Source: Streptomyces sp. H39-S7 | GTDB lineage: Bacteria; Actinomycetota; Actinomycetes; Streptomycetales; Streptomycetaceae | DNA length: 64,000 nucleotides | Direction: 5' to 3' | Assembly: GCF_027158205.1 (NCBI RefSeq) | Contig: NZ_JAPVLU010000018.1 | Coordinates: 62,001 to 126,000, forward strand | In this document: positions 52,011-62,100 of the stretch, in pieces | Layout: each line of letters opens with the position of its first letter | Numbering within the stretch: position 1 is the stretch's first letter | Translations under genes and position numbers: made by a program | Notes under the pieces: model-generated | What the model was told of the DNA's origin: nothing | The model's database searches: none | What the model saw: the letters and a program-made list of their open reading frames with translations, nothing else

Positions 52011-53519
52011 ATGACCGTCACGGACCTGGAGTCCTACGAGGACGCCCTGTCGGTGTACGACCCGGTGATGGGCCTTGAGGTCCACGTCGAGCTCGGCACC
52101 AAGACCAAGATGTTCTGCGGCTGCTCGACCACCCTCGGCGCCGACCCCAACTCCCAGACGTGCCCGACCTGTCTGGGCCTGCCGGGTTCGCTCCCGGTCG
52201 TGAACGCGATCGGCATCGAGTCGGCCATCAAGATCGGTCTCGCGCTGAACTGCGAGATCGCGACCTGGTGCCGCTTCGCGCGGAAGAACTACTTCTACCC
52301 GGACATGCCGAAGAACTTCCAGACCTCGCAGTACGACGAGCCGATCGCCTTCAACGGCTATCTGGACGTCGTGCTGGAGGACGGCGAGACCTTCCGCGTC
52401 GAGATCGAGCGCGCCCACATGGAGGAGGACACCGGCAAGTCCCTCCACGTCGGCGGCGCGACGGGCCGTATCCACGGCGCCTCGCACTCGCTGCTCGACT
52501 ACAACCGGGCCGGTATCCCGCTCATCGAGATCGTCACCAAGCCGATCGAGGGCGCGGGGGCGCGGGCCCCGGAGGTCGCCAAGGCGTACGTCGCCGAGCT
52601 GCGCGAGCTCATCAAGGCGCTGGAGGTGTCCGAGGCGCGCATGGAGCAGGGTCAGATGCGCTGCGACGTGAACCTGTCGCTGCGCCCGCACGGGCGCGAG
52701 AAGTTCGGCACCCGCTCGGAGACGAAGAACGTCAACTCGCTCCGCTCGGTCGAGCGCGCGGCGCGCTACGAGATCATGCGGCACGCGGCGGTGCTCAACT
52801 CCGGCGGCACGATCGTGCAGGAGACCCGGCACTTCCACGAGGAGGACGGCTCCACCACGGCCGGCCGCATCAAGGACAACGCCGAGGACTACCGGTACTT
52901 CCCGGAGCCCGACCTCGTCCCGATCGCCCCGGCCCGCGAGTGGGTCGAGGAGCTGCGGGCCGGTCTTCCCGAGCTGCCCCGGGTCCGCCGGGACAGGCTC
53001 AAGAGCGAGTGGGGCATCTCCGACCACGAGATGCAGTCGGTGCTCAACGCGGGCGCGATCGACCTGATCACCGCGACGATCGACGAGGGCGCCCCGTCCG
53101 ACCAGGCCCGCAAGTGGTGGATGGGCGAGCTGGCCCGTGCCTCGAACGAGACGGGCAAGGAGCTGGCCGACCTCGGTGTCACGCCGGCCCAGGTCGCCCG
53201 GGTCACGGCGCTGGTCGCCGAGGGCTCGCTCAACGACAAGCTGGCCCGCCAGGTCCTCGAGGGCGTCCTCGCGGGCGAGGGCGGTCCCGACGAGGTCGTG
53301 GAGAAGCGCGGCCTGAAGGTCGTCTCCGACGAAGGCGCGCTGGGCGCGGCCGTGGACCAGGCGATCGCGGCCAACGCCGCCGTCGCCGACAAGATCCGCG
53401 GCGGTAACCTTGCGGCGGCCGGCGCCCTGATCGGCGCGGTCATGAAGCTGACCCGCGGCCAGGCCGACGCGAAGCGCGTCCGGGAGCTGGTGCTGGAGAA
53501 GCTCGGCGTGCAGGGCTGA
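52011..53519 (+). CDS. gatB: Asp/Glu-tRNA(Asn/Gln) amidotransferase subunit B
   Basis: A 502-residue kinase-like subunit that phosphorylates Glu or Asp on the misacylated tRNA and then amidates it. GLEVHVELGT begins the cradle domain; the zinc cysteines are in CGC-ST and CPTCLG; the C-terminal YqeY tail holds GGNLAAAGALIGAVMK. The ATP-binding core (LLDYNRAGIPLIEIVT) is intact. ATG 52011 lies just after GAGGTATAGGA. A hairpin at 53550-53577 ends the operon. Confidence 0.98.
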   Translation: MTVTDLESYEDALSVYDPVMGLEVHVELGTKTKMFCGCSTTLGADPNSQTCPTCLGLPGSLPVVNAIGIESAIKIGLALNCEIATWCRFARKNYFYPDMPKNFQTSQYDEPIAFNGYLDVVLEDGETFRVEIERAHMEEDTGKSLHVGGATGRIHGASHSLLDYNRAGIPLIEIVTKPIEGAGARAPEVAKAYVAELRELIKALEVSEARMEQGQMRCDVNLSLRPHGREKFGTRSETKNVNSLRSVERAARYEIMRHAAVLNSGGTIVQETRHFHEEDGSTTAGRIKDNAEDYRYFPEPDLVPIAPAREWVEELRAGLPELPRVRRDRLKSEWGISDHEMQSVLNAGAIDLITATIDEGAPSDQARKWWMGELARASNETGKELADLGVTPAQVARVTALVAEGSLNDKLARQVLEGVLAGEGGPDEVVEKRGLKVVSDEGALGAAVDQAIAANAAVADKIRGGNLAAAGALIGAVMKLTRGQADAKRVRELVLEKLGVQG

Positions 53520-53549
53520 CCGCACGGTCGACGTTCTGTGCACACGGTG

Positions 53550-53577
53550 AAGGGCGGTCCCGGAAGGGGCCGCCCTT
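53550..53577 (+). terminator. Terminator of the gat operon
   Basis: A 12-bp stem (AAGGGCGGTCCC with GGGGCCGCCCTT, one G-U pair) with the GGAA tetraloop lies 31 bp past the gatB stop, followed by TCCTT. Confidence 0.75.
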
Positions 53578-53666
53578 TCCTTGTGAGGAAGCGCACGAAA
53601 CCCCCAAAGGATCATTTTTCGCTGTAAGAGTGTGCAGCTGTACCTGAAGCGTTCTTTGAGGGCTGT

Positions 53667-53700
53667 TTCCCTGAAAGATCCACCCGAGATCCCCAGGGAA
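53667..53700 (+). promoter_or_regulatory. Possible ribosome-site-masking hairpin before the MMPL gene
   Basis: TTCCCTG (53667-53673) is complementary to CAGGGAA (53694-53700), the latter being the gene's own ribosome-binding region 7 nt before the ATG. The 20-nt loop makes the hairpin modest in strength. It would limit translation unless opened. Confidence 0.35.
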
Positions 53701-53706
53701 GCAGGC

Positions 53707-55935
53707 ATGGCCGCACTCGCCCGGTGGTGTCTCCGCCGTCGTCTCACCGTCGTTCTGCTGTGGATCGCCGTGCTCGCGGGCCTCACCGCGGGCGCCGCCG
53801 TCGCCGGCTCCGCCTACTCGAACGACTACGAGATACCCGGCACCGAGTCCGGCCGCGCGGTCACCCTGCTGGAGCAGGCGTTCCCGCACCGCGCGGGCGA
53901 CTCGGACACGATCGTCTGGCAATCCACCGACAGCGCTAACGGCAGCGTCCGCGCCGACAGCGTCGAGCAGCGGATGACCAGGACCCTCGACAAGATCGCG
54001 AAGCTCCCGGGCGTCGCCTCCGTGACCAACCCGTACAACGCCGAGGGCGCCGGCCGCATCAGCCATGACAGCCGCACCGCCTACGCCGACGTCACCTTCG
54101 ACAGCGCCGCCGACGACCTCGGTGCCGGGCAGGCCGAGGCCGTCGTGGACACCGCGAAGGCCGCCGAGGGCGGTGGGCTGCGGGTCGAGCTCGGCGGCGT
54201 CGCCGTCGCGGCCACCGAGGGCGACAGTTCCCACCTCAGCGAACTGATCGGGATCGGCGTCGCCGCCGTGGTGCTGCTGCTGGCCTTCGGCTCCTTCGCC
54301 GCCATGTGCCTGCCGATCGCGACCGCGCTGATGGGCGTCGGCACCGCCTACCTGGGCATCGAGCTGCTCGGCCACGTGATGACCGTGGCCGACTTCGCGC
54401 CGATGCTCGGCCTGCTCATCGGCCTCGGCGTGGGCATCGACTACGCGCTGTTCATCGTCACCCGGCACCGCAGAGGCCTCAAACGCGGCCTGCCGGTGCG
54501 CGAGGCGGCCCAGCAGGCCGTCACCACGACCGGCCGCGCGGTGGTCTTCGCGGGCGGCACGGTCTGTGTGGCGCTGCTCGGCATGATCATCCTGCGCCTC
54601 AGCTTCCTCAACGGGGTCGCCGTCGCGGCGGCGCTCACCGTCGTGCTGACGGTGGCCGCCTCGATCACCCTGCTGCCCGCCCTGCTGTCGATGATCGGCA
54701 TGAAGGCACTCAGCCGCCGGGAGCGGCGGCAGCTGACCGAGCACGGCCCGCAGCCCGAGCTGCCCACCGGGCTCGCCGCCCGCTGGTCCGCCTTCGTGGA
54801 ACGGCACCCCAAGCTGCTCGGCAGCCTGGCCGCGGCCGTGATGCTCGTCCTGGCGCTGCCCACGCTCTCCCTGCACCTCGGCACCTCCGACCAGGGCAAC
54901 AACCCGGCGACCAGTACCACCCGGCAGGCCTACGACCTGCTCGCGGACGGCTTCGGCCCCGGCACCAACGGGCCGCTGACCCTCGTCGCCGACGTCCAGG
55001 GCGCCGACGCCCGGCTCGCCGTCGACAAGCTGCCGCAGACCCTGCGCGACACCCCGGGCGTCGCTTCGGTGACCTCGGCGACCCTCAGTGGCGACACCGG
55101 TGTGATCACCGTCGTTCCGGACACCGCACCGCAGTCCCGGGCCACCTCGGAGCTGGTGAACCGGCTGCGCGACGACGTGCTGCCGCGGGCCGAGGACGGC
55201 ACCTCGCTCCAGGTGTACGTGGGCGGCCCCACCGCGAGCTACGACGACTTCGCGTCCGTCATCGTCGGCAAGCTGCCGCTGTTCGTCGGGGCCGTCGTGG
55301 GCCTCGGCTGCCTGCTGCTGCTCCTGGCGTTCCGATCGATCGGCATCCCGCTGAAGGCGGCGGCGATGAACGTGGCCGCGGTCGCGTCGTCCTTCGGGAT
55401 CGTCGTCGCGATCTTCCAGTGGGGCTGGGGGAGTGAGCTCCTGGGCCTGGGGGCGGCCGGCCCGATCGAGCCGTTCCTTCCGGTGATCATGGTCTCGGTG
55501 CTCTTCGGGCTCTCGATGGACTACCAGGTCTTCCTGGTGAGCCGGATGTACGAGGAGTGGCTGGAGACCGGGGACAACCGGCGTGCGGTACGGGTCGGGC
55601 TCGCCGAGACCAGCCGGGTGATCAACTCGGCGGCGGTCATCATGATCGCGGTCTTCCTGGCCTTCGTGCTCAGCGGCGACCGCGTCATCGCGATGTTCGG
55701 CATCGGCCTCGCGGCGGCCGTCGCGCTGGACGCGTTCATCCTGCGCACCCTGCTGGTGCCGGCGCTCATGCACCTGCTCGGCGGCGCCAACTGGTGGCTG
55801 CCGGCATGGCTGGACCGCCGGCTCCCCAGGATCAGCATCGAACCACCTGCCGCCCCTGCCCCCACCCCTGTCCTGGCCCCCGGCCGGCTGCCCGGACCCC
55901 GGGCAGCCGAACGGGAGCCGTCCGTCAGCGCCTGA
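53707..55935 (+). CDS. MMPL-family (RND) transporter
   Basis: A 742-residue membrane protein with the MmpL plan: a helix near residues 13-35, an extracellular porter domain, five helices, then a second half repeating this (about residues 385-715). The proton-relay Asp-Tyr pairs are present in both halves: GIDYALFIVTRHR and LSMDYQVFLVSRM. The family exports lipids, siderophores or polyketides. A Pro/Ala-rich cytoplasmic tail of about 40 residues ends the protein. ATG 53707 follows AGGGAAG. Its 3' end overlaps the kinase gene on the other strand by 11 bp. No regulator or lipid gene adjoins it, so the substrate is unknown. Confidence 0.93.
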   Translation: MAALARWCLRRRLTVVLLWIAVLAGLTAGAAVAGSAYSNDYEIPGTESGRAVTLLEQAFPHRAGDSDTIVWQSTDSANGSVRADSVEQRMTRTLDKIAKLPGVASVTNPYNAEGAGRISHDSRTAYADVTFDSAADDLGAGQAEAVVDTAKAAEGGGLRVELGGVAVAATEGDSSHLSELIGIGVAAVVLLLAFGSFAAMCLPIATALMGVGTAYLGIELLGHVMTVADFAPMLGLLIGLGVGIDYALFIVTRHRRGLKRGLPVREAAQQAVTTTGRAVVFAGGTVCVALLGMIILRLSFLNGVAVAAALTVVLTVAASITLLPALLSMIGMKALSRRERRQLTEHGPQPELPTGLAARWSAFVERHPKLLGSLAAAVMLVLALPTLSLHLGTSDQGNNPATSTTRQAYDLLADGFGPGTNGPLTLVADVQGADARLAVDKLPQTLRDTPGVASVTSATLSGDTGVITVVPDTAPQSRATSELVNRLRDDVLPRAEDGTSLQVYVGGPTASYDDFASVIVGKLPLFVGAVVGLGCLLLLLAFRSIGIPLKAAAMNVAAVASSFGIVVAIFQWGWGSELLGLGAAGPIEPFLPVIMVSVLFGLSMDYQVFLVSRMYEEWLETGDNRRAVRVGLAETSRVINSAAVIMIAVFLAFVLSGDRVIAMFGIGLAAAVALDAFILRTLLVPALMHLLGGANWWLPAWLDRRLPRISIEPPAAPAPTPVLAPGRLPGPRAAEREPSVSA

Positions 55936-57877
55936 GGGTCGGGTCGCCCAGAGCGAGAATCGGCTCGCTCTCGCAGGACAGGGACTTGTCCAGGTCCACG
56001 TCGTACTCGATCCGCAGCCGCAGTGCCCCGGTCACCGGGAGGTTCAGCGTCTCGGGGTGGCCGACGGTGACGGTCTTGAGGGCCAGCTGCGTGCCGTCGG
56101 CGAAGAAGGTCACCTTCGCCTGGTGGTTCTTGGAGTCGTCGGCGATGCCGACGACCACCGAGAGGGTCTTCCAGGACCGGTCCAGGTTGTACTCGGTGAA
56201 TCCCGCCGAGCACTCGTTCTTCACCAGCGCGTCCGCGTACGGCTTGGTGTTGATGGTGGCCGGCTTCGCCGTGAACGCCTCCAGCCCGTCGACCGGGGCC
56301 ATGGCGGACAGAGCCGCGTGATCCCCCTGGGTGATCGAGGTCGGCTTGCCCGACCCGGAGTCGGAACCGGACGGTTCCGGGGACGACGGGTCGTCGGACG
56401 GCGCCGCCGTCGTCGGATCCAAGGTCGTCGGCGCCGAACTGCTCTGCTGCTGCACGGACGCGCTGCTCTTCGGGTCGGCCGTGGCGTCCTTCTTGTCGTC
56501 GCCCATGAACTTGACGGCGGCCAGCGCCCCGGCCCCCATCAGGACGATCGCGAGGACCGCGGCCAGGATCAGCCGGCCCTTCCTGCCCCGCTTGGGCGGC
56601 AGCGGCGTCGCCGCCGTCGCCGGACCAGGACCAGGACCGTGCCCGGGGCCGCTCGGCGGCGGGGGCTGCTCGTGGAACACGGCCGCCGGCGCCTGAGGCT
56701 GGGACTGGGACTGCGGCGGGGAGTACGACGGGGCCTGCGTCTGCGGGTGCGCCTGGGCCCCCAGCACCACCGTGGGCCTGGTGTCCGTCACCGGTTCCCC
56801 GGCCGGCGGTGCCGGGATGTACGAGGGCGGCGGCGTGTGCACCGGAGCCGCCTGGGGCGGTGCGGCGACGGGGGCCGGCCGGTCGGGAAGCGGCGGCACG
56901 GCCGGGGCCGGGGCGTGGGCGGGCGGCGGCGGGGCGTCCGAGACCGGAACCGCGTCCTTGGGCCCCGAGGTGCGCGGAGTGCGCGTCGTCGAGATCACCG
57001 CAGGGCGCAGCTCACGGACCCACGCGGAGAGCGACTCCGGCCGCTTCGCCGGGTCCGAGGCGAAGATCGCCGCGATGCGCGCGGCCCGCTCCGGATCCAG
57101 CCCCGCCAGCTCGGGCAGCGCCAGCAGCGCGGCCCTGACCGTCTCCGGCATGGTGCCCGGCGACTCGCCGCTGAGCAGGAAGTACGCGAGGGCGCCGAAC
57201 GCGTAGCGGTCGGTGGCCGAACTGCGCTTGCCCTCGAAGACCTCCGGCGCGGCGAACCCGGGGGTGAACCACACCTCGGCGGTCTGGTGGTCCGCGGTCA
57301 GCTTGCTCAGCCCGAAGTCGACCAGGGTGGCCTGCCCGTTGGCGTCGATCATGACGTTGCCCGGCGAGAGGTCGCCGTGCACGACCGAGCGGCCCGAGGG
57401 AGTGGCGGAGCCCGTGTGCAGCCAGTCCAGGACGTCGGCGAGCTGCTCAAGGCAGCGCACGGCCTCGCGGCGCTCCGCGGGGGTGTCCAGGGCGCGCTCG
57501 GCGCGCCAGTCGCGCAGGTCCAGGCCCTCCACGTGGTTCATGACCAGGTACAGGGCGCGGCCCGCCGCCTCCGGCGCCGCCTCTCCCGCGCGGTGCGCGG
57601 ACGGGCCCTCGAAGTGCTCGCGGATGCCGACCACACCGAGGCGGTTGACGAACCGCAGCAGCTCCGCCTGCTCACGCCATTTGGAGCTGATCCGGTCGAA
57701 CTGCTCCTGCGACAGGGTCGTCTTCGAATCGAGCACCTTGACGACGACGGGCTCGGTGCCACCGCCGAGTTCGATCTCGGCGAGGTAGAGAACGGCCTCG
57801 CCTCCGCGCCCGATGGATCGCAACAGGCGGTAACGGTCGGGTGCGCCGTCAGGGCCGATGTACAGACCGGTGTCCAC
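55925..57877 (-). CDS. Receptor-like Ser/Thr protein kinase with extracellular NPCBM-like domain
   Basis: A 650-residue single-pass membrane protein. The N-terminal kinase domain (residues 15-280) has a glycine loop SIGRGGEAV, ATP-lysine VVVKV, HGDLSPGN instead of HRDLKPxN (catalytic Asp near 169), DFG (VDFGLSK) and APE. A long Pro/Ala/Gln-rich linker leads to one membrane helix (LILAAVLAIVLMGAGALAAVKF, about 430-452). After a Ser/Thr-rich stalk comes a C-terminal domain (AGFTEYNLDRSWKTLSVVVGI) that resembles an NPCBM carbohydrate-binding module. It probably senses a cell-wall glycan and phosphorylates cytoplasmic proteins. GTG 57877 follows a GGGAGGGAAG stretch. Confidence 0.9.
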   Translation of the reverse strand: MDTGLYIGPDGAPDRYRLLRSIGRGGEAVLYLAEIELGGGTEPVVVKVLDSKTTLSQEQFDRISSKWREQAELLRFVNRLGVVGIREHFEGPSAHRAGEAAPEAAGRALYLVMNHVEGLDLRDWRAERALDTPAERREAVRCLEQLADVLDWLHTGSATPSGRSVVHGDLSPGNVMIDANGQATLVDFGLSKLTADHQTAEVWFTPGFAAPEVFEGKRSSATDRYAFGALAYFLLSGESPGTMPETVRAALLALPELAGLDPERAARIAAIFASDPAKRPESLSAWVRELRPAVISTTRTPRTSGPKDAVPVSDAPPPPAHAPAPAVPPLPDRPAPVAAPPQAAPVHTPPPSYIPAPPAGEPVTDTRPTVVLGAQAHPQTQAPSYSPPQSQSQPQAPAAVFHEQPPPPSGPGHGPGPGPATAATPLPPKRGRKGRLILAAVLAIVLMGAGALAAVKFMGDDKKDATADPKSSASVQQQSSSAPTTLDPTTAAPSDDPSSPEPSGSDSGSGKPTSITQGDHAALSAMAPVDGLEAFTAKPATINTKPYADALVKNECSAGFTEYNLDRSWKTLSVVVGIADDSKNHQAKVTFFADGTQLALKTVTVGHPETLNLPVTGALRLRIEYDVDLDKSLSCESEPILALGDPTLRR

Positions 57878-58058
57878 TTGGTGTTTCTTCCCTCCCCCTA
57901 TAACCCTGGAGTCGCGCGGAAAACATTGCGGCCAGGGGGAGTTCAGGTTGCCGCCCCCGGCTCGGGCGGGTCAAGCGCAGTTGCCGGGCCGTAACAAGGA
58001 GATCGCACGCAGCGAACTCTCAGGCTCCTCTCAGAAACGGAACCTACGGTTTCGTCCC

Positions 58059-58652
58059 ATGGACACCCCCAAGACCGACGCACTGGACAAGGCCCCCACC
58101 GACCGGGAGACGGAGACCCCGGACGTACCCGCGCAGGTCGTGGTCGACCCGGAGACCCGCGACGAGGACGGCTTCACGGACGACCTCGAAGAAGACGACG
58201 ACGCGTCCGCGGAGGACGGCTCCGACGCCGAGCCGGCCGGAACGCGGGGCGCGCCCGGTCTGGCGGCCGCCGCGGCATCGGTCGTCGCGGTCGGGCTCGG
58301 GCTGTCGTCGCTCACCGGCACCTGGATCGGCGACCTCATGCAGGACCGCGAGCAGCTGATCGGCAACATCAAGTCCTCCGGCGGCACCCCGCACGCCCAG
58401 CTCGCCGCCGCGTACGGCACCCCCTGGCACACCGTGGCGCTCTTCAACGGCATCTTCGCCGTGGTCGCGATCCTGGTCGCGGCCGTCGTCCTGTTCCGTC
58501 CCGGCCGACCCGCCACGGCGGGGAACCACTGGAGCCAGGCCCTCGCGTGGGGCGGCCTCATCCTGGGCGTGCTCGGCCTGCTGATCGCCGGGGTCATGTG
58601 GTTCGACGTCTTCACGGACCTGCCGCTGCTCCCGGCCACGTCCGCGTCGTGA
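58059..58652 (+). CDS. Membrane protein with acidic N-terminus and three helices, unknown function
   Basis: A 197-residue protein I do not recognise. Residues 1-65 are strongly acidic (EEDDDASAEDGSD) and probably disordered in the cytoplasm. Three hydrophobic helices follow, near 68-88 (GLAAAAASVVAVGLGLSSL), 128-150 (ALFNGIFAVVAILVAAVVLF) and 168-188 (LAWGGLILGVLGLLIAGVMW). ATG 58059 is the first good start after the kinase promoter region. It is transcribed divergently from the kinase gene, so the two could share control. A short tandem repeat begins within its stop codon. Confidence 0.8.
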   Translation: MDTPKTDALDKAPTDRETETPDVPAQVVVDPETRDEDGFTDDLEEDDDASAEDGSDAEPAGTRGAPGLAAAAASVVAVGLGLSSLTGTWIGDLMQDREQLIGNIKSSGGTPHAQLAAAYGTPWHTVALFNGIFAVVAILVAAVVLFRPGRPATAGNHWSQALAWGGLILGVLGLLIAGVMWFDVFTDLPLLPATSAS

Positions 58653-58679
58653 TCCGAGGTCGTGATCCGAGGTCGTGAT
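58648..58679 (+). repeat. 13-bp tandem repeat starting at a stop codon
   Basis: CGTGATCCGAGGT occurs at 58648-58660 and 58661-58673, followed by a partial CGTGAT. The first copy contains the TGA of the membrane-protein gene. It looks like replication slippage. Confidence 0.7.
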
Positions 58680-58684
58680 GCCGG

Positions 58685-58711
58685 GCCTCCTTACGTCCCG
58701 CGTACGGAGGC
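58685..58711 (+). terminator. Hairpin after the membrane-protein gene
   Basis: An 11-bp stem with one mismatch (GCCTCCTTACG with CGTACGGAGGC) and a 5-nt loop lies 33 bp past the stop codon. Confidence 0.55.
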
Positions 58712-58861
58712 CTCAGGCTCTAAGGCCCCCCGCGCCCGTGCGGCACCCGGTCTAAGTACCCCCGGCCACCGGAGTTCGGGCAGCTGCCCGATGTGGCGCA
58801 CCCCCCTTGGCGACGAAGCTTGGTGCAGCGGAACAAGCCGCTCAGCCAAGGGGAACACACC

Positions 58862-59077
58862 ATGTACGAGCTCGAACTGCACCGGGTCCGCGCCACCGAA
58901 CTCCAGCGTCTGGCACGGGACGAGAACCAGGCCCGCGCGGTCATCGCCGTCCGCCGCGGCGAGCGTCAGGCACAGCGCCGTGCGCAGCGCGCGGCACGCC
59001 GCGAGGGGCGGGTGACCACGGACACCGGCCGGGTGGGTCGCGTACTGCGCGGCGTACGGCACCACGCGGCGTCCTGA
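58862..59077 (+). CDS. Small Arg-rich protein of unknown function
   Basis: A 71-residue, highly basic protein (MYELELHRVRATELQRLARDENQARAV...). The middle is an Arg/Ala/Gln/Glu helix (RRGERQAQRRAQRAARREGR), and the end is HHAAS. There is no signal or membrane segment. ATG 58862 follows AAGGGGAAC at the right distance. Its composition would suit nucleic-acid or ribosome binding. It precedes the LAL regulator on the same strand by 36 bp and could share its transcript. The family is unrecognised. Confidence 0.65.
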   Translation: MYELELHRVRATELQRLARDENQARAVIAVRRGERQAQRRAQRAARREGRVTTDTGRVGRVLRGVRHHAAS

Positions 59078-59113
59078 GTGATAACCGTTACTGCGCTGTC
59101 GGACCGCCGTGGG

Positions 59114-62100
59114 ATGCTCGGCACCGTGCAGACCCAATCCGTCAGCCCCGTCTTCGTCGGCCGCGACAGCGAAATGACGCGCCTCGCCGATGCGCTCGCC
59201 CGCGCCCACGCGGGCGAGCCGCAGGGCCTGGTCGTCAGCGGTGAGGCCGGCGTCGGCAAGACCCGCCTCGGCGAGGAGTTCCTCGCGGCGGCCGCCGCGG
59301 CGGGCGCGGTCACGGCCGTCGGCGGCTGTGTGGAGATCGGCGCGGACGGCCTGCCCTTCGCGCCGGTGTCCACGGCACTGCGCTCGCTCTACCGGCAGCT
59401 CGGGGACGAGCTGACGGCCGCGGCCGGCAACCAGGCGGGCGAGCTGTCACGGCTGCTGCCGGAGCTCGGCGAGCACCGCGAGATCGCGCGCGACGGGCGC
59501 GACTCGCAGGACGACGACGGCCGGGTACGGCTCTTCGAGCTCACCGCCCGGCTGCTGGAGCGGCTGGCGGCGGACCGCACCGTCGTCCTCGTCCTGGAGG
59601 ACCTGCACTGGGGCGACCGCTCCACCCGCGAGCTGCTCGCCTACCTCTTCCGGTCGCTGCACCGCGGCCGGCTCCTGATCGTGGCCACCTACCGGTCCGA
59701 CGACATCCACCGCAGGCACCCGCTGCGCCCCTTCCTCGCCGAGCTGGACCGGCTGCGCACGGTCGGCCGGATCGAGCTGTCCCGGTTCAGCCGCGCGGAG
59801 GTCCGCAGCCAGATCACCGGCATCCTGGCCGCCGAGCCCGAGGGCGGCATGGTGGACAAGGTCTTCGAGCGCTCCGACGGCAACCCGTTCTTCGTGGAGG
59901 AACTGGCCGTCAGCATCCAGCAGGGCTGCAACTCCGGTCTGAGCGACTCGCTGCGCGACCTGCTGCTCGTGCGGCTCGAAACCCTGTCCGAGGACGCCCA
60001 GCGCGCCGCCCGGATCGTCGCCGAAGGCGGCACCACCGTGGAGTACCCGCTGCTCGCCGCCGTCGCGGGGCTCGGCGAGGACGAGCTCATCGAGGCGCTG
60101 CGCGCCTGCGTCGGCGCCAACATCCTGCTGCCCTCCGAGGACGGCGACGGTTACCGCTTCCGGCACTCCCTGGTCCGCGAGGCGGTCAGCGACGATCTGC
60201 TGCCCGGTGAACGCAGCCGCATCAACCGCCGGTACGCGCAGGCCCTGGAGGCCGGCCCCGGCCTGGTCCGCACGGACGAGCGGGCCGCCAGGCTGGCCAG
60301 CTACTGGTACTACGCGCACGACCCGGCGAAGGCGCTGCCCGCCGTGCTGCGCGCCTCCGTCGAGGCCCGCCACCGCCACGCCTACGCCGAGCAGCACCGG
60401 CTGCTGGAGCGGGCCCTGGAGCTGTGGGAGGACACCCCCGAGGAGATACGCGGCGAGCTGCGCCCCGCGGACTACGCCGAGGTCTATCCGCCGTGCGGCT
60501 GCCACCCCGACTCCCCGCTGAGATTCCTGGACCTGCTGGCGGAGATCACGGTGGCCGCCCGGCTGAGCGGTGAGCCCGAACGGGCCTTCGCCGTGGCCAA
60601 GCGCGCGCTCCGGCTGGTCGACGAGACGGAGGACGCGCTGCGCGCCGCCTGGTTCCGCGCCCAGCGCTCCCGGCTGGTCCAGGACCTGGGCCGGGGTGAC
60701 GGCTGGGAGGACGTGTCCCGCGCGCAGGAGCTCCTGCGCGGCATGCCGCCGTCGGCCGTCCACGCCGACGTCCTCGCCTTCGTCGCCGCCTGGATGATGA
60801 TCCACAAGTCCGGCGAGGAGGCCATCACCACCGCGGAGCGGGCCGTGGACCTGGCCCGCCTGGTGGGCGCGCGCGAGACGGAACTGAACGCCCGGCTGAC
60901 CCTCGGGCTGCTCCTCGCCGACTCCGGGGACGTCGAGGGCGGCCTGGCGCTGGCCGAGGACGTCTGCCGCGAGGCGCGCGAGCTCGGGCTGCCCGGACTC
61001 ATAGGCCGCGCCCACGGCAACCTCGCCTCGGTCCTGGAGGGCGTGGGCCGGTCCCGGGACGCCCTCGCCGTCGCGGCCGAGGGCATCGAGCGCGTCCGCG
61101 AGATCGCCACCCGCAGCGTGCGGGCCTACCTGCGCGGCAACGAAGGCGAGTCGCTGTTCTCCCTCGCGCTGTGGGAACAGTGCGAGGAGGCCGTCCTGTG
61201 GTCCCGCCGCAACGTGTCCGGGCGGATGGCCGCCGGCGGCCAGGCGCTCTACCTGGGCTTCCTGGCGCTGCGCCGCGGACAGGACGCGGCGGCCGACGAG
61301 CACGCGCAGGACGCGCGGGACAGTTTCGTGCACGACACGCAGCCGCAGCACATGGTCCCCATCCGGACGCTGACGCTGGAGATCGCCGTCCGGCGCGGCC
61401 GTTTCGACGAGGCGCGCGCGATCCTGGCCGACGCGCTCGACGGGGGCCTGGTGCCCGGTACCTCGCGCTACTGGTGGCCGCTGCTGGCCGCCGGCGCCGC
61501 CGCCGAGGCGGACGGGCCCTGGATGACCGTCGACGACCGGCACCGCACGGCGCACCTGCGGCGCATCCGCGAGACCGCGTCCGCGCTGCCCCGGCTCGCG
61601 CCGGTCTGGGAGGCGCACGCCCTGCTCGTCGAGGCGGAGCTCGCGCGCGCCGAGGGACAGGCCGCGCCCGAGCGGTGGGCCGCGGTGGTCCGCGCCTTCG
61701 AACCGGTGGAGCGCCCGTACGAGCTGGCCCAGAGCCGCTACCGGTGGGCCGAGGCGCTGCTGGCCACCGGGCACGAGACGGGGGAGGCACGGGAGGCCAG
61801 GGCGAGCCGTGAGGAGGCCGGCGCGCTCCTCGTACTCGCCCACACGGCTGCCGACGCGCTCGGCGCGCGCCCGCTCGCCGACGAGGTCACGCTGCTCGCC
61901 CAGCGCGCCCGGATCGCGCTGCACGAGCCGGACGGCCGGGAGGGAGCGCCCGCGCTCGCCGCCCCGGAAGGACCCGCCGATCCCGCCGAGGCACTGGGCC
62001 TGACCGCGCGGGAGCGCGACGTGCTGCGGCTGGTCACCGACGGCCGGACGAACCGTCAGATCGCCGAGGAGCTCTTCATCTCGCCGAAGACGGCGAGCGT

